DNA of 64,000 bases from Streptomyces caniferus. Lineage in GTDB: Bacteria; Actinomycetota; Actinomycetes; Streptomycetales; Streptomycetaceae. The position numbers and the translations under genes were made by a program. The DNA is taken from positions 2,365,501 through 2,429,500 of the forward strand of contig NZ_BLIN01000005.1 of assembly GCF_009811555.1 (NCBI RefSeq), in the 5' to 3' direction. Below the pieces are notes generated by a model that saw nothing but the letters and a program-made list of their open reading frames with translations, did no database searches and was not told where the DNA came from. Numbering within the stretch: the stretch's first letter is position 1; each line of letters begins with the position of its first letter. Below are positions 44,776 through 54,722 of the stretch, piece by piece.

Positions 44776-45095
44776 CCGGACCACCTACCTGCAGCCCCAC
44801 CACCGTTTCTCCCTCCCACCCACGGGAGGGGACGGGTCGGAGCGGGTGGGGGTGTCCGGACGTAAAGCGAAGCAGTCCGGACACCCCCACCCGCGCAGGC
44901 CCGTCACCGCACCCCGACAGCCCCGCGCAGCGGCCCCGCCCGCCGCAGGCGCAACGGCGAACAACCACCACGGCGGGACAGGCAAAGCGCAGCGGACAGG
45001 CAAAGCGCAGCGGCCGGGCACCGCGTCAGCGGGCGACAAACGGCGAGCAACCCCCACGGCGGCAAAGACAAAGACGTGGGAGGCAAGCCAAGCGC
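44776..45095 (-). repeat. Right copy of inverted, hairpin-bearing repeat
   Basis: Inverted relative to the left copy and slightly longer. At its outer end it carries a tandem duplication of CAGGCAAAGCGCAGCGG (about 44979-45013) and a diverged third block with CGGCGAGCAACCCCCACGGC. Similarity to the left arm runs from about 44790 to 45085 with small insertions. Together the arms form an inverted repeat of roughly 250-300 bp per arm with a short central gap. Confidence 0.8.
44842..44894 (-). terminator. Hairpin of the right repeat copy
   Basis: A perfect 20-bp stem (44842-44861 with 44875-44894). Its 13-nt loop GTAAAGCGAAGCA is the exact reverse complement of the left loop. The stem sequence differs from the left one, but both strands of the stem have changed together. 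Confidence 0.65.
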
Positions 45096-45118
45096 CGCGA
45101 CCCGTAGACTCGTCCCCC

Positions 45119-47080
45119 GTGGATACGACCCTTCAGGACCCGCTCGTGGGCCAGCTGCTCGACGGCCGCTACCGCGTCCAGGCGCGCATCGCCGCAGGCG
45201 GTATGGCCACGGTCTATCAGGCCATGGACACCCGGCTCGACCGCGTGCTCGCGCTGAAGGTGATGCACCCGGGGCTCGCCACGGACGAGGCGTTCGTCGA
45301 GCGCTTCATCCGTGAGGCGAAGTCGGTCGCGCGGCTGTCGCACCCGAATGTGGTGGGCGTCTTCGATCAGGGCGCGGACGGCACGTACGTGTACCTCGCC
45401 ATGGAGTACGTCGCCGGCTGCACGCTGCGCGACGTGCTGCGCGAGCGGGGCGCCCTGCAGCCGCGGGCCGCGCTGGACGTCCTGGAGCCGATCCTGGCCG
45501 CCCTGGGGGCCGCGCACCGCGCCGGCCTGGTGCACCGCGACATGAAGCCGGAGAACGTCCTGATCGGCGACGACGGCCGGGTCAAGGTCGCCGACTTCGG
45601 TCTGGTGCGCGCGGTGGACACCAACACCACCGCCTCGACCGGCTCGGTCCTGGGCACCGTCTCCTACCTCGCCCCCGAGCAGCTGGAGCACGGCACCGCG
45701 GACGCCCGGGTCGATGTCTACGCCTGCGGTGTGGTGCTCTACGAGATGCTGACCGGCGGCAAGCCGCACACCGGCGGCACCGTGGCCCAGATCCTCTATC
45801 AGCATCTGCACGAGGACGTGCTGCCGCCGTCCGGGCTGGTGCCCGGCCTCGCGCCGCAGCTGGACGAGCTGGTGGCGCTGGCCTGCGCCCGCGATCCGCA
45901 GCTGCGTCCGCAGGACGCGGTGGCGCTGCTGTCCCGGGCGCAGGAGGCCCGTGCGCAGCTGACCGACGCCCAGCTGGACATCGTGCCGCCGGAGGCCAGG
46001 GAGCTCGCCGCGGGCGACGGCTCGGAGCGTACGGACGTGATACCGCGTACGGCCGGCGTCCAGCTGCCGCTGCCGGAGACCGGCGAGGCGGGGCTGGACC
46101 GCACCAGCCGGCTGGAGGTGCCACAGGCCTCCGAACAGACCACCCGGCTGCGGCCGGTGCCCGCCGAGGAGGCGCCCCGTGGCGGGCTGCTCCAGCGGCG
46201 GCGGCTCGCCACCGTCATCGCGGCCGTCCTGCTGGTCCTCGGGGTCGGCACGGGCGTCTGGTACATCAACTCCGGCCAGTTCACCACCGTCCCTGCGGTG
46301 CTGGACATGACACAGGCCAAGGCCGAGAAGACCCTGCGGGACGACGGGCTGGGCGTGAAGGTGGTGCGCGGCTTCAGCTCGAACGTGGAGCGCGGCCATG
46401 TCATGAAGACGGATCCGGCGAACGGCAAGCGGATCCGCGGCACGGGCACGGTCACCGTCACCATCTCCCGCGGACCGGAGATCGTCGACGTCCCGGATCT
46501 GTCCGGCACCCCGGTCGCGGACGCCAAGCGCAAGCTGCGCGACCGCGGGCTGGTGCCCGGCACCGTCACCCGGGAGTTCAGCGACGAGGTCGCCAAGGGC
46601 TCGGTGATCCGTACGGACCCGGACGCCGGGAGCAAGCGGCGTCCCGACACCGCGGTGGGGCTGACCGTCAGCCGGGGCAGCGCGGTCGAGGTGCCCGGAG
46701 TGCTCGGCAACGACCGCGCGGACGCGGCGGCCACCCTGCGCGCGGCCGGCTTCCAGGTCCGCTTCGCCGACCAGCCCGTCTTCTCCACCCAGGACAAGGG
46801 CACCGTCGCCCGGCAGACCCCGGCGGAGGGCGGCAGGCTCGGCAAGGGCGACCCGGTCACCCTCACGCTCTCCAAGGGCCCGGAGATGATCCCCGTCCCG
46901 GATGTCACCGGCAAGAACGTCGACGACGCCAAGAAGCAGCTGACGGACCTGGGCTTCCAGGTCGAGGTGAAGAAGCCGTTGCTGTTCCCGCAGGACACGG
47001 TCGACTCCCAGTCCGTCGAGGCCGGGAAGAAGGCGCCGAAGGGCGGCACGATCACCATCGAGCTCAAGGGCGCGCTGTAG
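45119..47080 (+). CDS. PASTA-domain Ser/Thr protein kinase (PknL-like)
   Basis: Membrane-spanning Hanks-type kinase of 653 residues that senses cell wall fragments or lipid II through PASTA repeats. Glycine loop AAGGMATVY, catalytic Lys47 in ALKVM, Asp141 in VHRDMKPEN, then ADFGLV and a GTVSYLAPEQ activation segment. A juxtamembrane Thr-containing region precedes one helix (about 363-385, VIAAVLLVLGVGTGVWYI). Four PASTA domains fill about 390-653. I start at GTG 45119 (VDTTLQDPLVG); the open frame runs upstream through the repeat. The mycobacterial neighbour Rv2175c has a homologue at 40082, and DAHP synthase also follows as in mycobacteria. Confidence 0.93.
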   Translation: MDTTLQDPLVGQLLDGRYRVQARIAAGGMATVYQAMDTRLDRVLALKVMHPGLATDEAFVERFIREAKSVARLSHPNVVGVFDQGADGTYVYLAMEYVAGCTLRDVLRERGALQPRAALDVLEPILAALGAAHRAGLVHRDMKPENVLIGDDGRVKVADFGLVRAVDTNTTASTGSVLGTVSYLAPEQLEHGTADARVDVYACGVVLYEMLTGGKPHTGGTVAQILYQHLHEDVLPPSGLVPGLAPQLDELVALACARDPQLRPQDAVALLSRAQEARAQLTDAQLDIVPPEARELAAGDGSERTDVIPRTAGVQLPLPETGEAGLDRTSRLEVPQASEQTTRLRPVPAEEAPRGGLLQRRRLATVIAAVLLVLGVGTGVWYINSGQFTTVPAVLDMTQAKAEKTLRDDGLGVKVVRGFSSNVERGHVMKTDPANGKRIRGTGTVTVTISRGPEIVDVPDLSGTPVADAKRKLRDRGLVPGTVTREFSDEVAKGSVIRTDPDAGSKRRPDTAVGLTVSRGSAVEVPGVLGNDRADAAATLRAAGFQVRFADQPVFSTQDKGTVARQTPAEGGRLGKGDPVTLTLSKGPEMIPVPDVTGKNVDDAKKQLTDLGFQVEVKKPLLFPQDTVDSQSVEAGKKAPKGGTITIELKGAL

Positions 47081-47144
47081 GGCCCGCCGGCGGTGTCCCG
47101 CGGCTGCCGTCCGGCGGGCGCGGGGCACCTGGCACCCTGGGAGG

Positions 47145-48035
47145 GTGAGTACCTCCCCCGAGGGCGCCGAGCGTCGCGCCCGTGCACGTAACCCGGTCGG
47201 CGGCCATGTGCCGGTGGCCGGCGGCCTGGCGAAGACCGGCCTGCCCTACGCCCGCGAGATGGGCGACGAGGTCGTCCAGGTCTTCGTGGCCAATCCGCGC
47301 GGCTGGGCCACCCTGCCCGGCAGCCCCGAACAGGACGAGGCGTTCCGGGCGGCCTGCGCCCTGGAGGGGATTCCGGCGTACGTCCATGCGCCGTATCTGA
47401 TCAACTTCGGTTCGCACACCGAGGCGACCGTCGAGCGGTCCGTGGACTCGCTGCGGCACTCGCTGCGCCGCGGTCGGGAGATCGGCGCGCGCGGCGTGGT
47501 CGTGCACACCGGATCGGCGACCGGCGGGCGGCCGCGTGCGACGGCGATGGCGCAGGTCAGGGAGCGGATGCGGCCGTTGCTCGACGAGCTGACGCACCCG
47601 GACGACCCCTGGCTGCTGCTGGAGCCGACGGCCGGGCAGGGGGCGTCGCTGTGCGCGCTGGCCGAGGATCTCGGGCCGTACTTCGACGCGCTGGACCGGC
47701 ATCCCAAGCTGGGGGTCTGTCTCGACACCTGTCATGCGTTCGCGGCCGGGCACGACATGGCGGCGCCGGGCGGTATGAAGGCGCTGCTGGACGAGCTGGT
47801 GGACGTCACCGGCGAGGGGCGGCTGAAGCTGATCCACGCCAATGACTCCAAGGACGTGGTCGGCGCCCACAAGGACAGGCACGAGAACATCGGCGCGGGT
47901 CACATCGGTGCGGAGCCCTTCGGTGAGCTGTTCCGCCACCCGGCGACGGACGGTGTGCCGCTGGTCGTCGAGACCCCGGGCGGCAAGGAGGGGCACGCGG
48001 CGGACGTGGCCCGGCTCAAGGAGCTGCGCGGGTAA
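47145..48035 (+). CDS. nfo: Endonuclease IV (apurinic/apyrimidinic endonuclease)
   Basis: Metal-dependent AP endonuclease of the Nfo family, which cleaves 5' of abasic sites in base-excision repair. The 296 residues show the family metal motifs VHTGS, LLLEPTAGQG, VCLDTCHAFAAG, LIHANDSKD and DRHENIGAGHIG. The start is GTG 47145, 64 bases after the kinase stop. It converges on the sulfite-oxidase-like gene. Confidence 0.93.
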   Translation: MSTSPEGAERRARARNPVGGHVPVAGGLAKTGLPYAREMGDEVVQVFVANPRGWATLPGSPEQDEAFRAACALEGIPAYVHAPYLINFGSHTEATVERSVDSLRHSLRRGREIGARGVVVHTGSATGGRPRATAMAQVRERMRPLLDELTHPDDPWLLLEPTAGQGASLCALAEDLGPYFDALDRHPKLGVCLDTCHAFAAGHDMAAPGGMKALLDELVDVTGEGRLKLIHANDSKDVVGAHKDRHENIGAGHIGAEPFGELFRHPATDGVPLVVETPGGKEGHAADVARLKELRG

Positions 48036-48154
48036 GGAGCCCGTCGGCCACGGCGTGTCCGCGATCCGGACGGCTTCGTGGACGGGGTGGGCGGTCGGTC
48101 GCCGTAAGGGGTGTTCCGGGTCTGCCGGGCCGCCCCGTCCGGCGGGCGGCGGGA

Positions 48155-48778
48155 TCAGAGCTCGGGGCCGTCCCCGGGCTCCTCCTGGTACGAGTAGCGC
48201 TGCTCCTGCCAGGGGTCGCCCAGGTTGTGGTAGCCGCGCTCCTCCCAGAAGCCGCGGCGGTCGGCCCGCATGTACTCGATGCCGCGGACCCACTTGGGGC
48301 CTTTCCAGGCGTACAGATGCGGCACGATCAGGCGCACCGGGAAGCCGTGCTCCGCGGTGAGGAGCTCACCGGAGCGGTGCGTGGCGAAGAGGCACTTCTC
48401 GGCGGCGAAATCCTCGATGCGCACATTCGAGCTGAAGCCGTACTCGGCCCACACCATGACATGGGTGACATCGGGTGCCGGGGGTGCGAGTTCCAGGATC
48501 GTCCGGGTGCGCACCCCGCCCCATTCGGCTCCCAGCATGCTGAATTTCGTCACGCAGTGCATATCGGCAACGACCGTGGTGTACGGCAGCGCCGTGAATT
48601 CCTCGTGCGACCAGCAGTGTTTCTCGCCGTCGGCGGTGGCGCCGAAAGCCCGGAACTCCCAGCGTTCGGCGCGGAACTTCGGCACCGGCCCGTAATGCGT
48701 CACCGGCCAGCCCCGCTGCAACCGCTGTCCCGGAGGCAGCTGAGGATGCTCCTCTTCGCGGCTTTCCGGCTGACCCAT
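48155..48778 (-). CDS. Sulfite-oxidase-like molybdopterin protein
   Basis: Cytoplasmic protein of 207 residues with the molybdopterin-binding domain of the sulfite oxidase/YedY group. The predicted Mo-ligand Cys lies in MHCVTKFSMLGAEWGGV. The PHLYAWKGPKWVRGIEYM segment and the C-terminal RGFWEERGYHNLGDPW are typical of the standalone family. I use ATG 48778, four bases after GGAGGG; two upstream starts are in frame. No signal peptide or partner cytochrome is visible. The reductase or oxidase substrate is unknown. Confidence 0.86.
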   Translation of the reverse strand: MGQPESREEEHPQLPPGQRLQRGWPVTHYGPVPKFRAERWEFRAFGATADGEKHCWSHEEFTALPYTTVVADMHCVTKFSMLGAEWGGVRTRTILELAPPAPDVTHVMVWAEYGFSSNVRIEDFAAEKCLFATHRSGELLTAEHGFPVRLIVPHLYAWKGPKWVRGIEYMRADRRGFWEERGYHNLGDPWQEQRYSYQEEPGDGPEL

Positions 48779-48933
48779 GCCCTCCATGTTGTCAGACCGG
48801 AAGGGGTGCCGATGACCAGGGAGAGCGGGATTCGGGCAACTCGCACTAAGCATGCACTTACTGGACGCCCCGCTCCGGGCGGTGCGAGGATGCGGCACCT
48901 GCCCAGTTACTCGCGTGGAAGGAGCCCGCAGCC

Positions 48934-49410
48934 ATGCAGGGCGACCCCGAGGTCATTGAATTCCTCAATGAGCAGCTGACCGCCGAGCTCACCGCGATCA
49001 ATCAGTACTTCCTGCACGCCAAGATGCAGGAGAACTTCGGCTGGACGAAGCTCGCGAAGTACACCCGCTCAGAGTCCTTCGACGAGATGAAGCACGCAGA
49101 GATCCTGACGGACCGGATTCTCTTCCTCGAAGCTCTGCCGAATTACCAGCGGCTGTTCCACGTACGGGTGGGCCAGACCGTCACGGAGATGTTCCAGGCC
49201 GACCGGCAGGTCGAGGTCGAGGCCATCGACCGGCTCAAGCGTGGCATCGAGCTCATGCGTACCAAGGGCGACATCACCTCGGCGAATATCTTCGAGGACA
49301 TCCTCGCGGACGAGGAGCACCACATCGACTATCTCGACACCCAGCTGGAGCTGGTGGAGAAGCTCGGAGAGGCGCTCTACATCGCCCAGGTCATCGAGCA
49401 GCCGAGCTGA
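48934..49410 (+). CDS. bfr: Bacterioferritin
   Basis: Heme-containing iron storage protein that forms a 24-mer shell. All ferroxidase ligands are at the classical positions: Glu18, Glu51, His54, Glu94, Glu127 and His130. The heme-ligand Met52 is also present. The 158 residues match the family length. ATG 48934 follows GGAAGGAG. It converges on the ferredoxin gene at 49481-49735, its partner in iron release. Confidence 0.97.
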   Translation: MQGDPEVIEFLNEQLTAELTAINQYFLHAKMQENFGWTKLAKYTRSESFDEMKHAEILTDRILFLEALPNYQRLFHVRVGQTVTEMFQADRQVEVEAIDRLKRGIELMRTKGDITSANIFEDILADEEHHIDYLDTQLELVEKLGEALYIAQVIEQPS

Positions 49411-49480
49411 GCGAGCGGCCGGATGCCCACCCTCTGCCCGCCTCGGAACGGCCGCGGGGGATCCCCGTCGCCCCTGAGGG

Positions 49481-49735
49481 CTAGGCGGCCTCCGAAAGCG
49501 CCGCGGGCGCCACGGCGTCCGCCTCCACGCCCAGCGGCTCGGGCGCACCGCTCTCGATGAGCTCCCGGCGGGGGCAGGCGCCCCGGCCGAGCAGTGCCTG
49601 GATGCGGCGGACGCAGCCGCCGCAGTCGGTGCCGGCCTTGCAGGCGGAGGCGATCTGCCGGGGCGTGCAGGCACCCGTGTCCGCGTGCTCACGGACCTGC
49701 TGCTCGGTGATCCCGAAGCAGGAGCAGACGTACAC
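49481..49735 (-). CDS. bfd: Bacterioferritin-associated ferredoxin
   Basis: [2Fe-2S] protein that reduces heme in bacterioferritin to release iron. The four cluster cysteines are Cys4, Cys6, Cys38 and Cys41 in VCSC and DCGGC. The remaining 40 residues form an Ala/Glu/Pro-rich tail. It starts at GTG 49735 and has 84 residues, longer than E. coli Bfd. An iron-box-like site lies 45 bases upstream, fitting iron repression. Confidence 0.93.
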   Translation of the reverse strand: MYVCSCFGITEQQVREHADTGACTPRQIASACKAGTDCGGCVRRIQALLGRGACPRRELIESGAPEPLGVEADAVAPAALSEAA

Positions 49736-49779
49736 GCGGCTTCACCTTCCGTGGCGGCACCTCATCCATCCGGCTGATC

Positions 49780-49798
49780 TTGGGTGAGGTAACCCTTA
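49780..49798. promoter_or_regulatory. Iron-box-like site upstream of bfd
   Basis: Thirteen of nineteen positions match the IdeR/DmdR consensus (TTAGGTTAGGCTAACCTAA as I remember it). The site reads TTGGGTGAGG then TAACCCTTA and lies 45-63 bases before the bfd GTG. Control by DmdR1-type iron repressors is inferred. Confidence 0.5.
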
Positions 49799-49830
49799 CC
49801 TTACCTGCCGCGGCGGGGGCTGCACAACGC

Positions 49831-49863
49831 AGTGGGGCGCGGATCACAGATCCGCGCCCCACT
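49831..49863 (-). terminator. Terminator of the DAHP synthase gene
   Basis: A perfect 15-bp stem (49831-49845 with 49849-49863) with a 3-nt loop lies 46 bases beyond the stop of the minus-strand gene. Confidence 0.8.
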
Positions 49864-49908
49864 CTCGTCCGTCCCCTGCTCGTCAGTGCAGGTCAGCGGC
49901 TCGCCGGC

Positions 49909-51464
<1,556 letters not shown>

Positions 51465-51510
51465 AGCCTTTGCGGCGGCCGTTCCTCCTCTTCCTGGAAG
51501 GAACCCCGTC

Positions 51511-53568
51511 ATGCACCGCGAGGCCCCTGCCCGCCCGGACGCCGCCGCACTCGTCGAGCGGCTGCTCGACCCCGCCTGCCCGCCCTTCGCCCTGCTCCAC
51601 CGCCGCTCACCCGGGCGGGAGGCGGCCTCCCCCACCGTCGAGGTGCTGATCGGTGACGTCGACGAGGTCGGGCGGCTGGCCGACATCCCGCTCGGCGAGG
51701 GGGTGCCGGACGCGCCGGTGACCGACGCGCTCGCGCTGATCCCGTTCCGCCAGATCCGCGAGCGCGGCTTCCGGGCCCACGACGACGGCACGCCGCTGGC
51801 CGTGCTGCGCCCCCGCGAGAGCGCGGAGCTGCCGCTCGACGAGGTGCTGGCGGCGCTGCCCACCCAGGAGGTGCGGGTGACGGACGGGGCCTTCGACGTG
51901 GACGACGACGCCTACGCCGAGATCGTCGGGCGGGTGGTACGGGACGAGATCGGCACCGGCGAGGGCGCGAACTTCGTCATCCGCAGGACGTTCGAGGGCA
52001 CGATCGAGGACTTCTCGGCGGCCGACGCGCTGGCGCTGTTCCGGCGGCTGCTGGCCGGTGAGCGCGGTGCGTACTGGACGTACGTGGTGCACCGCCCCGG
52101 GGTGCGCACCCTGGTCGGCGCCAGCCCCGAGGTGCATGTCCGGATGACCGGCGGCAGGAGCGAGCGCGGGCCGCTCCCCTCCGAGGACGGCGGGCGGGAA
52201 GCCGGCACGGTCGTGATGAACCCGATCAGCGGCACCTACCGCTACCCCGAGGGCGGCCCCACGGCCGAGAGCCTGCTGGCGTTCCTCGGCGACCGCAAGG
52301 AGGTCGAGGAGCTGTCCATGGTGGTGGACGAGGAACTGAAGATGATGTGCACCGTCGGCGACCGGGGCGGGGTGGTGATCGGGCCCCGGCTCAAGGAGAT
52401 GGCGCACCTCGCGCACACCGAGTACGAACTGCGCGGCCGGTCCACGCTCGATGTGCGCGAGGTGCTCAAGGAGACGATGTTCGCGGCGACGGTCACCGGG
52501 TCGCCGGTGCAGAACGCCTGCCGGGTGATCGAGCGGTACGAGCCGGTGGGCGCCGACGGGCGGGGCCGCGGCTACTACGCGGGGGCGCTGGCGCTCATCG
52601 GGCGGGACGCGGGCGGCGCGCAGACGCTGGACTCGCCGATCCTGATCCGTACCGCCGACATCTCCGCCGACGGCCGGCTGCGGGTGCCGGTCGGCGCCAC
52701 CCTCGTCCGCGCCTCCGACCCGCACAGCGAGGTCGCCGAGACGCACGCCAAGGCCGCGGGCGTGCTGAGCGCGCTGGGGGCCGTGCCGGCGCCCGTGCGC
52801 GCGACGGGCGGGGACCGGCGGCAGCGGCTGGCCGACGACCCCCGGGTGCGGGCCGCGCTGGACGCCCGCCGCGCCGACCTCGCGCCCTTCTGGCTGCGGA
52901 TGCAGACCACCGCGCCGATCGCCGGGCTGAGCGGGCACGCGCTGGTCGTCGACGCGGAGGACACCTTCACCGCGATGCTGGCGCATCTGCTGCGCACCTC
53001 GGGACTGACGGTCACCGTGCGCCGCTTCGACGAGCCGGGGCTGCGCGAGGCCGCCCGCGCGCACCGGGGCCCGGTCGTGCTGGGCCCGGGGCCGGGCGAC
53101 CCGTCGGACGCCACCGACCCCAAGATGCGTTTTCTGCGGTCGCTGACCGCCGAGCTGCTCGCCGGGCACCGTTCGCCGCTGCGGCACGGGGCGGACGCGG
53201 CGAGCGGTACGGGCGGGCGGCCGGAGGGCCTGCTGGGGGTCTGCCTCGGGCACGAACTGATCGCCGCCGAGCTGGGGTTGGAGATCGTCCGCAAGGAAGT
53301 GCCCTACCAGGGCGCGCAGGAGCGGATCGACTTCTTCGGGCGTCCGGAGACGGTCGGCTTCTACAACACCTTCACGGCCCGCTGCGACGACCGCACGGAG
53401 GAGGAACTCGCCATGCACCGCGTGGAGTTGAGCCGGGACGCGGACACCGGGGAGGTGCATGCCCTGCGCGGTCCGGGCTTCGCCGGTGTGCAGTTCCACC
53501 CCGAGTCGGTGCTGACCCTGGACGGCGCCGCGGTCACCGCGCAACTGCTGGCAGCTGTCCTCGTGTGA
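51511..53568 (+). CDS. Fused anthranilate synthase (TrpE-TrpG type)
   Basis: Single chain of 685 residues joining the chorismate-binding TrpE part (about 1-430) to a glutamine amidotransferase (about 480-685). The TrpE part shows GVRTLVGASPEVHVRM, MNPISGTYRYPEGG, MVVDEELKMMCTVGDRG and TVTGSPVQNACRVIERYE. The amidotransferase triad is Cys578 (GVCLGHE), His663 and Glu665 (FHPES). The fused form resembles TrpEG/phenazine PhzE-type enzymes; the attenuator before it points to tryptophan supply rather than phenazine. Its 3' end overlaps the convergent dehydrogenase by 35 bases. Confidence 0.9.
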   Translation: MHREAPARPDAAALVERLLDPACPPFALLHRRSPGREAASPTVEVLIGDVDEVGRLADIPLGEGVPDAPVTDALALIPFRQIRERGFRAHDDGTPLAVLRPRESAELPLDEVLAALPTQEVRVTDGAFDVDDDAYAEIVGRVVRDEIGTGEGANFVIRRTFEGTIEDFSAADALALFRRLLAGERGAYWTYVVHRPGVRTLVGASPEVHVRMTGGRSERGPLPSEDGGREAGTVVMNPISGTYRYPEGGPTAESLLAFLGDRKEVEELSMVVDEELKMMCTVGDRGGVVIGPRLKEMAHLAHTEYELRGRSTLDVREVLKETMFAATVTGSPVQNACRVIERYEPVGADGRGRGYYAGALALIGRDAGGAQTLDSPILIRTADISADGRLRVPVGATLVRASDPHSEVAETHAKAAGVLSALGAVPAPVRATGGDRRQRLADDPRVRAALDARRADLAPFWLRMQTTAPIAGLSGHALVVDAEDTFTAMLAHLLRTSGLTVTVRRFDEPGLREAARAHRGPVVLGPGPGDPSDATDPKMRFLRSLTAELLAGHRSPLRHGADAASGTGGRPEGLLGVCLGHELIAAELGLEIVRKEVPYQGAQERIDFFGRPETVGFYNTFTARCDDRTEEELAMHRVELSRDADTGEVHALRGPGFAGVQFHPESVLTLDGAAVTAQLLAAVLV

Positions 53569-54550
53569 CCAGCATGTTCTCGTTGGTGCGGTGGGCCAGG
53601 TGGTCCTCGACGTTGGCCACGGTGGCCTCGACGATCTGGCCGACCGCGTCCTCGGTGAAGTACGCCTGGTGCGAGGTGACCAGCACGTTCCCGAAGGTCA
53701 TCAGGCGGGCGAGGGTGTCGTCGTCGACGATGTCCAGGGACTTGTCGAAGAAGAAGAACTTGGCCTCCTCCTCGTAGACGTCCAGGCCGACGCCGGTGAG
53801 CCGGCCGGCCTTGAGCGTCTCGACGAGGGCCGCGGTGTCGACGAGCCCGCCGCGGCTGGAGTTGACCAGGATCGCGTCGTCCTTCATCGCGGCCAGCGCG
53901 GCGGCGTCGACGAGCCGCCGGGTCTCCGGCACGAGCGGGACGTGGAGGCTGACCAGATCCGCCTCGGCGAACAGCCGCTCGCGGGGGACGTACTTCATGC
54001 CCAGTCCGACACAGCGCGGGTTCTCGACGAGGTCCCAGCCCAGCAGGTTCATCCCGAAGCCATGGGCGATCCGGGTGAACGCCTCGCCGATCTTGCCGGT
54101 GCCGAGCACCCCCGCCGTCCGCCCGCGCAGATCGCGGCCCATCAGGCCGTCCAGCCGGAAGTCGAAGTTGCGGGTGCGGTTGGTGGCCCGGACGATCCGC
54201 CGGTTGACGGCCAGCGCGAGGGCCCAGGCGAATTCGGCGACCGCGTGGGGGGAGTAGAAGGAGACCCGGCCGATGCTCATCCCGAGGTCGGCCGCGGCCT
54301 CCAGATCGATGTTGTTGAAGCCCGTGGAGCGCTGGGCGATCAGCTTCGTCCCGCCGGCCGCGAGGGTCTGCAGGACGTCCGCGCCCAGATCGGCGTTGAC
54401 GCTGGAGCTGACGATCTCGTAGCCGTGCGCGATGGGCGCGGTGTCGCGGTTGAGGAAGACATCCAGGCTGCGGACCTGGTGACGGCCGGCGAAGGCCTTC
54501 TCCAGGAACGGCCGCTCATCTGCCTGCACCCCGAAGGCGACGATCTCCAC
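53534..54550 (-). CDS. D-lactate dehydrogenase-like 2-hydroxyacid dehydrogenase
   Basis: NAD-dependent D-2-hydroxyacid dehydrogenase of 339 residues. The NAD loop GVLGTGKIG, the substrate Arg and Glu in NSSRGGLVDTAAL and GLDVYEEEA, and a C-terminal His in TSHQAYFTEDA are present, the last being typical of D-lactate dehydrogenases. I use GTG 54550 (VEIVAFG), which has GGGAGAG upstream; an in-frame start at 54592 adds 14 Gly/Glu-rich residues. Convergent with the anthranilate synthase gene, overlapping its 3' end. The physiological substrate is not proven. Confidence 0.88.
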   Translation of the reverse strand: MEIVAFGVQADERPFLEKAFAGRHQVRSLDVFLNRDTAPIAHGYEIVSSSVNADLGADVLQTLAAGGTKLIAQRSTGFNNIDLEAAADLGMSIGRVSFYSPHAVAEFAWALALAVNRRIVRATNRTRNFDFRLDGLMGRDLRGRTAGVLGTGKIGEAFTRIAHGFGMNLLGWDLVENPRCVGLGMKYVPRERLFAEADLVSLHVPLVPETRRLVDAAALAAMKDDAILVNSSRGGLVDTAALVETLKAGRLTGVGLDVYEEEAKFFFFDKSLDIVDDDTLARLMTFGNVLVTSHQAYFTEDAVGQIVEATVANVEDHLAHRTNENMLVTRGQLPAVAR

Positions 54551-54722
54551 GAGCTCTCCCGGTTCTCCGGCCGGCTGTGCACCACCACCCATGGGGCGAG
54601 TGGCCGGACATATCGCGTAGGGCGAATATACGGCCGCTCGCCCGGAGGTGCCGCCCGGAGCGCGGGACGGCGGCGGCCGGCGCGGGGACGGGAACGGTGG
54701 CGGGCCCGGCGGCGGGCCCGGC

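Larger units (their letters stand above)
44469..45118. other. Intergenic region occupied by head-to-head repeats
   Basis: The whole 650 bases between thiG and the kinase gene are taken up by two inverted copies of one element (left about 44488-44754, right about 44776-45095). The longest open frame covering the right copy would extend the kinase by 116 low-complexity residues, which I reject. A TAGACT at 45106-45111 sits 7 bases before the kinase GTG and may be the -10 of a leaderless transcript. Confidence 0.7.

Noticed and set aside
44771..45118. 116-codon N-terminal extension of the PASTA kinase
   Set aside because: It is translation of the right repeat copy. Kinase similarity begins at the GTG at 45119, and the extension has no sense.
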